NCBI GenBank assembly: GCA_945910425.1
Contig: CAMDYM010000008.1
Coordinates: 1-48,617 of the forward strand
Source of the DNA: an uncultured Candidatus Melainabacteria bacterium
GTDB lineage: Bacteria > Cyanobacteriota > Vampirovibrionia > Gastranaerophilales > Gastranaerophilaceae
Direction: 5' to 3'
Length of the DNA: 48,617 nucleotides
Part shown: positions 29,072-38,095 of the stretch, one piece after another
Layout: each line of letters opens with the position of its first letter
How positions within the stretch are numbered: position 1 is the stretch's first letter
Notes under the pieces: model-generated
Seen by the model: the letters and a program-made list of their open reading frames with translations, nothing else
Databases searched by the model: none
What the model was told of the DNA's origin: nothing
Program-made: the position numbers and the translations under genes

Positions 29072-31912
29072 CTTTGTCAAATAATCTTTATTAGCGTCAA
29101 GTGTTGCTTGAGTTGCTGTCATTGAGTATACAGGATTGCCTTTAAATATGTAATTTGCTGCGTTTAAAACGTCATCTGCCGTTATTGTATCAATTATTTC
29201 AAGAACTTTATTTGCAGTGTCTACACCGTAGAAAGACTTACTGCCAGAATCAATCATTCTTGTTTTACCTTTTGTCGTTTCAAGAATTGTAAGCATATCG
29301 GATTTTATTGCCTTTTTAGCTGCTTCAAGTTCTTCTTCTGTTACTTTTTGTGTTTTTAATTTTTGAATATTTTCGTTAAATCCGTCGATTGCTTTTTGAA
29401 CATTTTCAAACGATTTTTCGCCTGTTTCAAGGTTTTCTGTGGTTGTTTTAATGTAGAGTTCCATAACCCCCATATCGTCAAAATAGTCAATTTCTGAAAA
29501 TACGTTATATGCAAGGTGTCTTGTTTCGCGTAAGTCTGAAAATAATCTTGAAGATGCGTTTCCGCCAAGAATCATATTTAAAATATCTAATGTTGTTTGG
29601 TCTTTGATATTTCCGTTATGTTTAAACTTAAAGCCTTCAATGATTTCTGCCTGGTTTTTATTGTTTGCTTGTGTGAATACTTTCGGTTTTTCAACTGGAG
29701 CGTAAGTTTTATTTAAAGAAATATCTTTTGGCTGAACTTTTGGGTAAACATTTAAAGAATTAAATATATCCTGTTTCAGTTCAGGGTGTTTTGAAAACGG
29801 TGCAGACACCGTAATAGAACCTTGTGCATTTTGAAGTATTTCTTTGTGGAAAGCTAAAACATCATTCAGTGTAATTTTATCAAGGCTTTCTAAAGTTTCT
29901 TTTGCACTAAATTGCATTGGCAGACCTTTGAACATTTCTGCTTCAAATTTATCGTAAGCTGTCGGTTCTGCCGTTGATAATCTGTTTCTTAATCTTTCAA
30001 CTGATTTTTGGAATAACTCCTGATTAAATTCAGAATTTAATATACGCGCATTAGATACTTCAAGCGCTTGTTTCAGGTTTTCAACAGGTACATTCAAGCT
30101 TAAGGATATACCGTAGTTTCCTGCTTTAAGTGATGAAGAAACACCTAAGGTATCAAAAAGTTTTGAAAGTTCATTGCCTGATTTGTTATTTTTAATCCCT
30201 GCATATTCAAACATATCGGAAAGAACAGCAGCAGTTGCGGCTTGTTTTGGAGTCCATTCTTTTTCATCAAGATTAAATTTTACGACAGCAGTATTTGTAT
30301 TAACATCATTCAGGGTTACTTCAAAGTTGTTATGAGTTTTGTATGATGTTATTGCATCCGTATTTATCGGAGTTTTTTTGTTTGCGCCGGTAAATGAGAT
30401 GTTTGAGCTTTTGCTAAAGTTACTTTTAATACTTGCTTCTGTAGCTGTGCGCGGATGAACTACTGTTAAGGCGGCTTTATTCAGGTTTGCGTATTTTTTT
30501 GCAGCGTTCATAATATCTTCTGCGGTGATTGAATCAACTATTTTGTCAAAGTCTTGAATATTGTCTTCAATGCCGTTTAAGAATGCTCTGCCAAGAGTAT
30601 TATTGAGCGCGTGAGAATTTTCGAATGTATTTGATTGAGCTTTTTTTAATTTGTTTTTTACTGCAGTAAGCTCTTCTTCTGTGGCCGGAACTTTTGATAA
30701 ATTATCTATTGCGCCGTATAAATCTTTCAAAAACTCTTCGACTTTATCGTCAGGAATTGATGCTCCAACCATTAAAAGATTTCTATCCTGAGGTCTTGAA
30801 CTTATTCTTTCTGTTTCAAAATGAATACCGTTTCCGTATTTTTTTTCAATAGGTGCTGTTCTTGAGTATATCAGTCCGCCTGCAAGTTCGTTCATCGCTC
30901 TTACTATAAGCTTTTCTTTGTAGTTATTATTTTCAGGACCTGCAAAACCTAAAAATACTGATGCTGCGCCTTCTGATTTTGGTGAAATTATATCCTGTCT
31001 TATTGTATTTTCAATCGGAGTAAGTGTTTCAAAATGACGTTCCTGAGTTACTTTATTTGGGGAGTTGAAGTATTTTGAAACAAGTTTCATTGTTTCATCA
31101 GGGTCAACTTCACCTGTAATAATGGTTGTCATATTTGCAGGATAATAATTGTTATTAAAGTAATTTACAACATCATCTCGTGTTAAGTTTGTGATATTAT
31201 CGGTTGTTCCTGCGACTAAATCCAAGGATGATGATTTTATATTAAACAGGTTTTTAATTGTCTGAGTTTCCCCGATACTAAAGTCTTCGCCCATATACAT
31301 GTTAATTTCAGAGTTAACGATTTTCTTTTCTTTTTCTAATTTTTCCGTCAGGAACTTAGGAGAAGTGAGCATTCCGGCATGAAGCTCGATTTCTTTTTCT
31401 AAATCTGTGTCTTCTAACAAATTTGAAGATATAAAATAATCTGTGACTGAAAATGATGTTGAAGCGTTAGTATCAGCCCCCATTTTGTTAACTTCGTCAA
31501 AAAATACTTTATCTCCCAGCGCTTCAGAGCCGTTAAACAGGTTATGCTCAATATAATGGCTTATTCCTCGAATATTATCGGTTTCGTTAAATGAACCCGT
31601 ATTTACGTATGATTTAACAACAGTTGGACCGTCTTTAGGCAGGATAACAACTTTTTGACCGTTAGCAAGTCTGTAGCATTTTGCCGTTAAATCATCATTT
31701 AACTTGATATCTTTAAGCTTTGTATACGCAATCGGTGTCCTGACGTTATAATCAGGCTGAACTGGTTGAAGTTCTGTTACATTTTGCTCATTTTTGGAAC
31801 CTTTTGCTTGAGGTATTGTGATTTTCTTATTTACTCCGACCCTATTTACCCCTACCCCTTGAGCGGATGGCGTATTGTTTGTTGTTAATAAATAATTTTG
31901 TAAATAATTCAT
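29063..31912 (-). CDS. M16 (insulinase/PqqL-type) zinc protease, two fused halves
   Basis: 949 residues. The active half has the inverted zinc motif H119-Y-I-E122-H123 (ISHYIEHNLFNG) and a third ligand E202 in VNSEINMY, about 78 residues later, as in M16 enzymes. A second M16 half (about 540-949) lacks HxxEH and would close the chamber, containing GGNASSRLFSDLRETRHLAY. The first ~60 residues are a low-complexity, Asn/Gln-rich extension; no signal peptide is seen. Likely degrades peptides, but substrate is unknown. The 5' region encodes GVGVNRVGVN from DNA holding ATTTACCCC (31844-31852). Convergent with murG, 9-nt overlap. Confidence 0.88.
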   Translation of the reverse strand: MNYLQNYLLTTNNTPSAQGVGVNRVGVNKKITIPQAKGSKNEQNVTELQPVQPDYNVRTPIAYTKLKDIKLNDDLTAKCYRLANGQKVVILPKDGPTVVKSYVNTGSFNETDNIRGISHYIEHNLFNGSEALGDKVFFDEVNKMGADTNASTSFSVTDYFISSNLLEDTDLEKEIELHAGMLTSPKFLTEKLEKEKKIVNSEINMYMGEDFSIGETQTIKNLFNIKSSSLDLVAGTTDNITNLTRDDVVNYFNNNYYPANMTTIITGEVDPDETMKLVSKYFNSPNKVTQERHFETLTPIENTIRQDIISPKSEGAASVFLGFAGPENNNYKEKLIVRAMNELAGGLIYSRTAPIEKKYGNGIHFETERISSRPQDRNLLMVGASIPDDKVEEFLKDLYGAIDNLSKVPATEEELTAVKNKLKKAQSNTFENSHALNNTLGRAFLNGIEDNIQDFDKIVDSITAEDIMNAAKKYANLNKAALTVVHPRTATEASIKSNFSKSSNISFTGANKKTPINTDAITSYKTHNNFEVTLNDVNTNTAVVKFNLDEKEWTPKQAATAAVLSDMFEYAGIKNNKSGNELSKLFDTLGVSSSLKAGNYGISLSLNVPVENLKQALEVSNARILNSEFNQELFQKSVERLRNRLSTAEPTAYDKFEAEMFKGLPMQFSAKETLESLDKITLNDVLAFHKEILQNAQGSITVSAPFSKHPELKQDIFNSLNVYPKVQPKDISLNKTYAPVEKPKVFTQANNKNQAEIIEGFKFKHNGNIKDQTTLDILNMILGGNASSRLFSDLRETRHLAYNVFSEIDYFDDMGVMELYIKTTTENLETGEKSFENVQKAIDGFNENIQKLKTQKVTEEELEAAKKAIKSDMLTILETTKGKTRMIDSGSKSFYGVDTANKVLEIIDTITADDVLNAANYIFKGNPVYSMTATQATLDANKDYLTKLA

Positions 31913-31982
31913 AAAAACCCTACCTGTATATTTTTATAAAAAACATATATGTATAAAAATTTGCGGATTTTATTAAGAAATA

Positions 31983-33263
31983 TTACTTGAAGATTGTTTG
32001 TTCTCTGGCAGGTCCAACAGAAACTATAGAAATCGGAGTTTCAAGAATTTCTTCCAAGCGTTCAAGGTATTTTCTGCAATTTAGCGGTAATTCTTCGTAT
32101 GAGCGAATGCCTGAAATATCTTCCCCCCAACCTGCGTGAGTTTCATAAATCGGTTCTAAGTATTTGTGAGAGAAAACATCTGTCGGGTATGATGTGTAAA
32201 TTTTACCGTCGCGGGTGTCTTTGTATGCTGTACAAATTTTTATCTCATCAAAGGTATCAAAAACATCTATTTTAGTTAAAGCAATTGAGGTTAATCCTCC
32301 GACAAGACAAGCATATTTCATAGTAACTGCGTCAAACCAGCCGCATCTGCGAGGTCTGCCTGTTGTTACCCCAAATTCATGCCCGATTGTTTGAATTGAT
32401 TTACCGGTTTCATCGGTTAATTCGGTTACAAACGGACCTTCGCCGACTCTTGTTACGTAGGCTTTAGCTACACCTATAACTTCATCAATTACAGTCGGTC
32501 CATAGCCTGAACCGGTTCCTGCTCCGCCTCCTACAGGGTTTGAGCTTGTTACAAACGGGTAGGTTCCAAAATCTACATCAAGCATTACGCCCTGAGCGCC
32601 TTCAAATAAAATCTTTTTGCCTTCGCGTTTTGCGTCGCGAAGCATGTCTTGCCATTCAAAACATACGTATGGTCTGAAGATTTCGGCATAATGCTTGCAA
32701 AGTTCAAGTACTTCTTCTTTTGTGTATGTTTTTAGATTATAAACTTCTTTAAGCTGTTTGTTTTTGATAGGTAAAATTATGTCTAATTTTTCAGATAATG
32801 CAACAGGAGAGTATAAATCTTCAATTTTTAACCCTATTCTTTGCATTTTATCTGTGTAAGTCGGTCCGATACCTTTCTTTGTAGTGCCGATTTTACCTTT
32901 ACCCGCAACGCTTTCGCTGTATCCGTCAACTTCTGTGTGCCAAGGCATTGTGATTGAAGCTAAAGGACTTACTTTTAAGCCTGATAAGTCAATATTTTCA
33001 GCTTTTAGTCCGTTTAATTCTTCTTCAAAATATTCAGGTAAAATAACGGTTCCGTTACCGATTAAACAAGTTTTGCCTTTATATAAAATTCCTGACGGGA
33101 TAAGGTGGAATTTGAAAGTCTTTCCGTTTGCAACAACTGTATGCCCTGCATTACATCCACCTTGGTAACGTATTATTAAATCAGCGTCCTGAGCCAGTAA
33201 ATCCGTAATTTTAGCTTTACCTTCATCTCCCCACTGTGCGCCGACTACAACTCTGTTTGTCAT
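31983..33263 (-). CDS. purA: Adenylosuccinate synthetase
   Basis: 426 residues, usual length. GTP-dependent ligation of Asp to IMP, first step to AMP. The N-terminal P-loop-like motif reads QWGDEGKAKITDLL: most family members have GDEGKGK, so the second Gly is Ala here; catalytic D and the following His (GHTV) are intact. Others: GTTKKGIGPTYTDK, GAQGVMLDVDFGTYPFVTSSN (in part), GRPRRCGWFD, ITKIDV-like LTKIDVFD. Start at ATG 33263, with GAGGGAT 9 nt upstream; an upstream in-frame start at 33311 is rejected. Monocistronic as far as seen. Confidence 0.97.
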   Translation of the reverse strand: MTNRVVVGAQWGDEGKAKITDLLAQDADLIIRYQGGCNAGHTVVANGKTFKFHLIPSGILYKGKTCLIGNGTVILPEYFEEELNGLKAENIDLSGLKVSPLASITMPWHTEVDGYSESVAGKGKIGTTKKGIGPTYTDKMQRIGLKIEDLYSPVALSEKLDIILPIKNKQLKEVYNLKTYTKEEVLELCKHYAEIFRPYVCFEWQDMLRDAKREGKKILFEGAQGVMLDVDFGTYPFVTSSNPVGGGAGTGSGYGPTVIDEVIGVAKAYVTRVGEGPFVTELTDETGKSIQTIGHEFGVTTGRPRRCGWFDAVTMKYACLVGGLTSIALTKIDVFDTFDEIKICTAYKDTRDGKIYTSYPTDVFSHKYLEPIYETHAGWGEDISGIRSYEELPLNCRKYLERLEEILETPISIVSVGPAREQTIFK

Positions 33264-33336
33264 AATTTTATCCCTCATATTAAATATCAACTGCGTAATT
33301 AATTTTATCACAAAAAGAAAGAGGCTGACAGTGTAA

Positions 33337-33365
33337 TTGATTTTAATCAGAAATTACGCTAAACT
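33337..33365 (+). promoter_or_regulatory. Promoter giving a leaderless ABC-ATPase mRNA
   Basis: TTGATT (33337-33342), 17 bp, TAAACT (33360-33365), then only 6 nt to ATG 33372: transcription would start at or next to the A of the start codon. No ribosome site exists. Confidence 0.6.
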
Positions 33366-33371
33366 CGTTTT

Positions 33372-34334
33372 ATGACAGATAATCTTTTGGAAATAAAAAA
33401 TCTTGATGTGGTATACCGCTCGCAAAAAAATGTACTTGGCGGTGAAAGCTTAGTTTATGCAGTAAATGATGTGTCGCTTGAGATTAAAAAAAGTGAAATT
33501 CTCGCGATAGCAGGTGAATCAGGATGCGGTAAATCCACTTTAGCCAAAACTGTTATGAAACTTGTAACACCTGAGCGCGGTGAAATCCTTTTTGAAGGTA
33601 AAAATATTTTAAGTTTAAATGATTTTTATAAAAAGGTTCAGATAATTTTTCAAAATCCTTATTCAAGCCTTAATCCGAAGATGAAAATCGGTGAAATTTT
33701 AAGAGAACCGCTTGAAATTAATACAAAATTAAAAAAATCCGAGATTCAAAAGATTGTCGAAGATAAAATTCAAAAAGTAGGACTGGATAAAAATATTTTG
33801 AAATTATACCCGCATGAGTTTTCAGGCGGACAAAGGCAAAGAATTGCGATTGCGCGTTCACTTATTTTAAGCCCTGAATTTATTATTGCGGATGAACCCG
33901 TAAGTGCACTTGATGTCAGTATCCAGGCTCAAATCATTAATCTTTTGAAACAGTTAAAAGAAGATTTTAATCTGACGTTTTTATTTATATCGCATGATTT
34001 GAGTGTTATAAAATATATTTCAGACAGAATCGCCGTTATGTATTTAGGAGAAATTGTTGAAATCGGATTAACAGAAGAAATTTTCTCAAATCCGAAACAT
34101 CCGTATACAAAAGCACTGTTAAGTGCGGTTCCGGAGCTTAACCCGGCAGATGAAAAGGGACGAATTTCCCTGACAGGTGAATTGCCTTCCCCTGAAAATA
34201 TCCCTTCAGGTTGTAAATTCCATACCCGATGTCCTTATGTTATGGATGTTTGCAAAACGACACGCCCTGAAAATATTAAATTTTCTGACAATCATAGCTG
34301 TAAGTGTTTTTTATATGACAACTATGTGGTATAA
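33372..34334 (+). CDS. Oligopeptide/dipeptide ABC transporter ATP-binding protein
   Basis: 320 residues, OppF/DppF type. Walker A GESGCGKST (about 49-57), Q-loop FQNPYSSLNP, signature FSGGQRQRIAIARSL, Walker B FIIADEPVSALD and switch H in FISHDLSVIKY. The C-terminal oligopeptide-family extension (GLTEEIFSNPKHPYTKAL, then GCKFHTRCPY.MDVC) has four Cys/His residues. It would power peptide import with permeases and an OppD-type partner not found in this window. Followed 7 bp later by smpB, though smpB has its own -10 box. Confidence 0.92.
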   Translation: MTDNLLEIKNLDVVYRSQKNVLGGESLVYAVNDVSLEIKKSEILAIAGESGCGKSTLAKTVMKLVTPERGEILFEGKNILSLNDFYKKVQIIFQNPYSSLNPKMKIGEILREPLEINTKLKKSEIQKIVEDKIQKVGLDKNILKLYPHEFSGGQRQRIAIARSLILSPEFIIADEPVSALDVSIQAQIINLLKQLKEDFNLTFLFISHDLSVIKYISDRIAVMYLGEIVEIGLTEEIFSNPKHPYTKALLSAVPELNPADEKGRISLTGELPSPENIPSGCKFHTRCPYVMDVCKTTRPENIKFSDNHSCKCFLYDNYVV

Positions 34335-34341
34335 TTAATAT

Positions 34342-34791
34342 ATGGATAAAAAAGTTGTTACAACAAACAGAAAAGCTTTTCACGACTTCACGATTTTTGA
34401 AAAATATGAAGCCGGAATTGTTTTGACAGGAACCGAAATAAAATCCATAAGAAAAAGTGCAATAAATTTAAAAGACAGTTTCTGCAAAATTGAAGATAAT
34501 GAAATCTTTCTTTATAACTGTCACATTTCACCTTATGAGCAGGGCAATCGTTATAATCATAAAGCTGATAGGGTGAGAAAACTGCTTTTAACAAAAAAAG
34601 AAATACTTAAAATGCATTCTAAAATAAAAAAGGACGGTTATACGATTGTACCGCTTGAAGTGTATATAACAAAAGGCTTTGCAAAAGTTGAAATTGGGCT
34701 TGCAAAAGGTAAAAAATTACACGATAAACGTGAAGATATAGCTAAAAAAGATCAACAAAGAGAAATGGCACGAGCATCCCGCAGAGGATAA
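34342..34791 (+). CDS. smpB: SsrA-binding protein SmpB
   Basis: 149 residues. KAFHDFTIFEKYEAGIVL, TGTEIKS.RK, HISPYEQGNRYNH and the basic tail ending ARASRRG identify SmpB, which carries tmRNA to stalled ribosomes. TATAAT (34330-34335) ends 6 nt before ATG 34342 and there is no ribosome site, so a leaderless transcript is likely, in addition to read-through from the ABC gene. tmRNA itself is not seen. Confidence 0.97.
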   Translation: MDKKVVTTNRKAFHDFTIFEKYEAGIVLTGTEIKSIRKSAINLKDSFCKIEDNEIFLYNCHISPYEQGNRYNHKADRVRKLLLTKKEILKMHSKIKKDGYTIVPLEVYITKGFAKVEIGLAKGKKLHDKREDIAKKDQQREMARASRRG

Positions 34792-34812
34792 ATTTAATTT
34801 GGGGGTATTCGA

Positions 34813-35454
34813 TTGAGGAACAAATCAATATTAACGGGAAATAATTCGGGTAAAAGAGGTTTTACTTTAACTGAGATATTATTGGCGGTTGCAATTGTCG
34901 GAATTATTGCGGCGTTGGTTTTACCTATGGTAATAAAAAATTATCAGGATAAGACTCTTGATGCAGCTTTGAAGCGTGAAAAGCAAACTCTGGAAAGTTC
35001 AATTGCAGCTTTAATTGTTAATGAGAATACGGATGATTATAAAAAAACAATGCTTTATACTTATGCTGAGGAGCTTACGGATTACTCTAATTCAAGCGGA
35101 GCATTCATAAAAAAATATTTAAAAGTTTCAAATTATTGCGGGGATAATAACGGAGATTGCTTTGCAAGTAAGTATTACGAGTATAAAGACGGAGATAAGG
35201 TAGAATACACTCCGACATATAAAGGTGCCTGCGCAAGTTTAAAAAACGGTTCAAGTATATGTATGGAACCTGAAAATCCTAAACATGGAGTAAAATTATT
35301 ACTTGATGTTAACGGTAAAAAAGGACCAAATGTTTATGGACGTGATTTACATGTATATGAAATAACGTTACCGAAAAAAGGCAGTTTATACAGGTCAACT
35401 GATGACCCTGATTGGGATTATAAATTGATTGATATTAATTCTGCTGAACCTTAG
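34813..35454 (+). CDS. Type IV pilin-like protein (class C, long leader)
   Basis: 213 residues from TTG 34813 (GGGGG about 7 nt upstream; no ATG is available before the signal). The leader is 16 residues, longer than in the other four, and the cleavage/helix motif reads KRG|FTLTEILLAVAIVGIIAALVL, with T at +4 instead of A. Mature domain: LDVNGKKGPNVYGRD (about 166-180), the shared D-x-N-G-x3-P-N motif; two Cys pairs near YCGDNNGDCF and GACASLKNGSSIC (disulfide loops). 22 bp after smpB. Could be a minor pilin; its different leader suggests a separate assembly role. Confidence 0.82.
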   Translation: MRNKSILTGNNSGKRGFTLTEILLAVAIVGIIAALVLPMVIKNYQDKTLDAALKREKQTLESSIAALIVNENTDDYKKTMLYTYAEELTDYSNSSGAFIKKYLKVSNYCGDNNGDCFASKYYEYKDGDKVEYTPTYKGACASLKNGSSICMEPENPKHGVKLLLDVNGKKGPNVYGRDLHVYEITLPKKGSLYRSTDDPDWDYKLIDINSAEP

Positions 35455-35477
35455 GAGTCTGAAAAATATTTGATAAA

Positions 35478-35506
35478 TTAGCGCTCACTATTTTTGTGAG
35501 CGCTAA
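35478..35506. terminator. Hairpin after the pilin gene
   Basis: TTAGCGCTCAC (35478-35488) pairs with GTGAGCGCTAA (35496-35506), 11 bp. On the plus strand it is followed by A's rather than T's, so termination in that direction is doubtful; on minus it reinforces the adjacent terminator. Confidence 0.55.
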
Positions 35507-35533
35507 AAAAAACCTGATTTCATAGAAATCAGG
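35505..35533 (-). terminator. Intrinsic terminator of the small gene at 35588
   Basis: Minus strand: CCTGATTTC, TAT, GAAATCAGG followed by eight T's. Lies about 55 bp after the stop of the 57-codon frame. Confidence 0.85.
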
Positions 35534-35587
35534 GATAAAATTTGTAGGGGAAAAATTAAATTGGAGTTAAATATAAAATAAAACCTT

Positions 35588-35761
35588 TTATGCAATGTGT
35601 AACAACTGTTTGTTATATGCTGCAATAAAATTCATTTGTTCAAATAATAAATCTGATTTGTCAACAAATGGTTCAGGGGTTACTGCAACTGTTGTTGTTA
35701 CCTGATCTTTATAAATGTCTTGCAATTTCTTATCAATCTTTTTTAAATTTGCTAATGCCAT
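35588..35761 (-). CDS. Hidden 57-residue small protein
   Basis: ATG at 35761, stop TAA at 35588. The protein begins MALANLKKIDKKLQDIYKDQ, has a middle TTTVAVTPEPF and ends EQMNFIAAYNKQLLHIA: a helical N-terminus, Pro-containing link and second amphipathic helix. AGAGAGA lies 6-8 nt upstream and a strong intrinsic terminator downstream on the same strand; together they argue for a real transcription unit in a 430-bp gap otherwise without genes. Divergent from the 701-aa gene. Function unknown; not a recognised toxin or leader peptide. Confidence 0.65.
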   Translation of the reverse strand: MALANLKKIDKKLQDIYKDQVTTTVAVTPEPFVDKSDLLFEQMNFIAAYNKQLLHIA

Positions 35762-35940
35762 TTTTAAATCTCTCTCTTATTAGTTATCTCTTGTATATAT
35801 ATAAAGTATATACCATTTTTAAAATTTCACTTACAGCTTAATCTTGTTACATTTCTTTACATTAAGTAAGATTTTTTCATAAAATGGCAAAATTTTGTCA
35901 TAGAATGTTTTTATATACTTGTAGGGAAAAGGAAGTTTTC

Positions 35941-38046
35941 ATGTCCAATCAAGTTAATACTTTGAATATTCCAACTTTAGACAATAAAAAGTCTGTTACT
36001 TTCCAACAAGGAAATCTTCCTGCAATGCAAGGTGCAGCTGCTGAAAATGTAAAACACGCAGTAGATAAAACTGTTGACACAAAATATTTGTCAAACAGGG
36101 TTAATGCTTCAAAAGAAGCTGACCCGAGGGCTGTTTTAGGAGCAACCGCGGGAACTTGGTATTTAACTAACCTTGCAATGGATAAATTCGGTCCAAGATG
36201 TACTGGGGATTATAATAAAACTATTTTAGGAAAGCTCGGCGGCTGGGGAGATACGTTCTGCACAAAGACCTGGGTCGGAAGACAACTTGAAAAAGGGCTG
36301 AGAAAGATTGATGTTGCCTTATATAAATTATCAAAGAAAAGTAAAATTATTTATTCTCTGCGTAATCACAGGACAAAACCTGAATGGGGGTTTGCAAAAG
36401 TTCCCGGGGCAGGTATTCACGGTTTCCTTGCGCAGGATACCGAACATCTTTTTGAAGAGTTTTTAAAACCTATTGCAAATAAAAGTTCAATGATGGGGAT
36501 GAATCATTCAAATTGTATTCAAAAACTTGAACAATACGGAATGAGTCAGAAAGAGATTGACGCGTTTGCTCAAAGATTAAAAGGAAAACCTTTTAGTGTT
36601 CAGGCTTTAGCGCTTCAGAAAAAAGAATTAAGCTTACTTGGTGCTGATTCCAAAGTCGTTGAAAGAATTTTTAGAAACAAAGGTATGGCAGGGCTTCAAG
36701 GTTATGCTCAACATTTGAAAGTTCAAATGTTAGGCTTTAAGTCAATGAAAGAATTTAACGCTTTAAAAGGTAAATTCCTTGAAAATCCGAAAAAAGTTAT
36801 TGCAGCTTTAGAAAATGCTGTTAAGAAAAATCCTAATTTAAAAATTTCAATATGGCGAACAAACGGTTCATTAGGAAGGGTTAAAAATCATTTCTTTGGC
36901 AGAACGGCTACGATATCTGAATATTTGAACAAATATAAAGCTACATTAGGCTTAGGTAATAAAACAAAACTCGGTAGATTTTTGCCAAAAGCTTTGGGCT
37001 GGTTGACAGAAGGCTGTACAAACAGATTTGCAGGCGGTAAATTGGGCGTATTTATGCAGGCTTACATCTTTGGTGATATGCTTGTTAATACGTTTAATGC
37101 TCCTAAAGGCGAAAAATTAAAAACTCTTGCTGAACGCTTTGTAAACGATTTCTCATACTTCTTAGCATTACCTTTAGGTATGTTCGCAATGCATAAAATC
37201 GGTGGATTTAAGTTCGCAGGTCTTGATAAAAAAGGTGCTGCCGCTTATGAAAAAGCACTTAATAAGCTTAATGCAAAGAATGCAAGAAAAGGTTTTGCAA
37301 GTAAAAAAGCTTATCAACAGGCTGTGAAAGCACTTAATCAAAAACTGGGTGCAAAAAATATTAAAAATCCTATAACTAAACTTTTACATAAAGTCGGTAA
37401 GTTTATCAATATGGGTAATCAAAGAATAAAACCTTATAAGTCCGCTTCAAAATGGAATTTGAATTGGCTTAGAGCATTTAAGAATGCGAATATTTTGGGT
37501 GTTCCGTTAAGAATTATTATTCCTATGGCTATGGTATCACCGTTTGTTGCAAAATGGGCAACAAAGGCAGTTCACGCCGTATTTGGAAGACCTACACATT
37601 CGGTTTTGGATGATGAACCGGAAGAAGCACAAGAGCCGCAGCAAAATGTTCCATTCCAGGGAACACCAAAGACTCCGCAAAATCAAACCGAACAAACTAC
37701 GGCCGCTAATTCGGTAAAACCTGCTAAACCAAACGATTATGAAGATACAAATCTTATCAAGCAAAGAATTAATGGCGGTAATAAACAGCCTGCTAAGCCT
37801 GTAGAAACTCAGAACGAAGATAATAACTCAGGTGAGCCTGTAAGAACTTATGTTCCATCTCCTGAGGGTGTAGTTATACAATCAAAAGATGATAACACCA
37901 AAGACCAAAGCGAACCTGCAAGGTCATATATCCCGTCACCTGAAGCTGTAGTTTTACAGCCAAAAGATGAAACTCCTGCTCAAATGGCGTTAGCTAAAGC
38001 TGACAGAGCTGAAAAATACATTCAAGATACTTTAAAAAGTATGTAG
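35941..38046 (+). CDS. Large Lys-rich protein of unknown function with C-terminal repeats
   Basis: 701 residues. ATG 35941 has AAGGAAG 6-7 nt upstream; an in-frame ATG at 35884 is rejected. N-terminal ~60 residues polar; middle very basic with many 'K..L..K' helices (for example RQLEKGLRKIDVALYKLSKK). Two hydrophobic segments near residues 398-418 (DFSYFLALPLGMFAMHKIGG) and 520-545 (GVPLRIIIPMAMVSPFVAKW). A Pro/Gln/Glu-rich tail follows and ends in two tandem copies, about 631-656 and 657-681, of EP.R.Y.PSPE.VV.Q.KD. No known domain recognised. Could be a membrane-associated or secreted effector-like protein; no signal peptide seen. Confidence 0.75.
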   Translation: MSNQVNTLNIPTLDNKKSVTFQQGNLPAMQGAAAENVKHAVDKTVDTKYLSNRVNASKEADPRAVLGATAGTWYLTNLAMDKFGPRCTGDYNKTILGKLGGWGDTFCTKTWVGRQLEKGLRKIDVALYKLSKKSKIIYSLRNHRTKPEWGFAKVPGAGIHGFLAQDTEHLFEEFLKPIANKSSMMGMNHSNCIQKLEQYGMSQKEIDAFAQRLKGKPFSVQALALQKKELSLLGADSKVVERIFRNKGMAGLQGYAQHLKVQMLGFKSMKEFNALKGKFLENPKKVIAALENAVKKNPNLKISIWRTNGSLGRVKNHFFGRTATISEYLNKYKATLGLGNKTKLGRFLPKALGWLTEGCTNRFAGGKLGVFMQAYIFGDMLVNTFNAPKGEKLKTLAERFVNDFSYFLALPLGMFAMHKIGGFKFAGLDKKGAAAYEKALNKLNAKNARKGFASKKAYQQAVKALNQKLGAKNIKNPITKLLHKVGKFINMGNQRIKPYKSASKWNLNWLRAFKNANILGVPLRIIIPMAMVSPFVAKWATKAVHAVFGRPTHSVLDDEPEEAQEPQQNVPFQGTPKTPQNQTEQTTAANSVKPAKPNDYEDTNLIKQRINGGNKQPAKPVETQNEDNNSGEPVRTYVPSPEGVVIQSKDDNTKDQSEPARSYIPSPEAVVLQPKDETPAQMALAKADRAEKYIQDTLKSM

Positions 38047-38059
38047 GCTATTAAGGTAC

Positions 38060-38089
38060 TTTACAATTTTAGTTAATATATGCTAAAAT
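38060..38089 (+). promoter_or_regulatory. Promoter of the 175-nt RNA
   Basis: TTTACA (38060-38065), 18 bp, TAAAAT (38084-38089). Seven bases downstream is A38096, exactly where the RNA's closing stem begins. Confidence 0.65.
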
Positions 38090-38095
38090 ATATTA

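Noticed and set aside
34813-34860. Later start for the fifth pilin gene
   Set aside because: No ATG, GTG or TTG remains between 34816 and the prepilin cleavage site.
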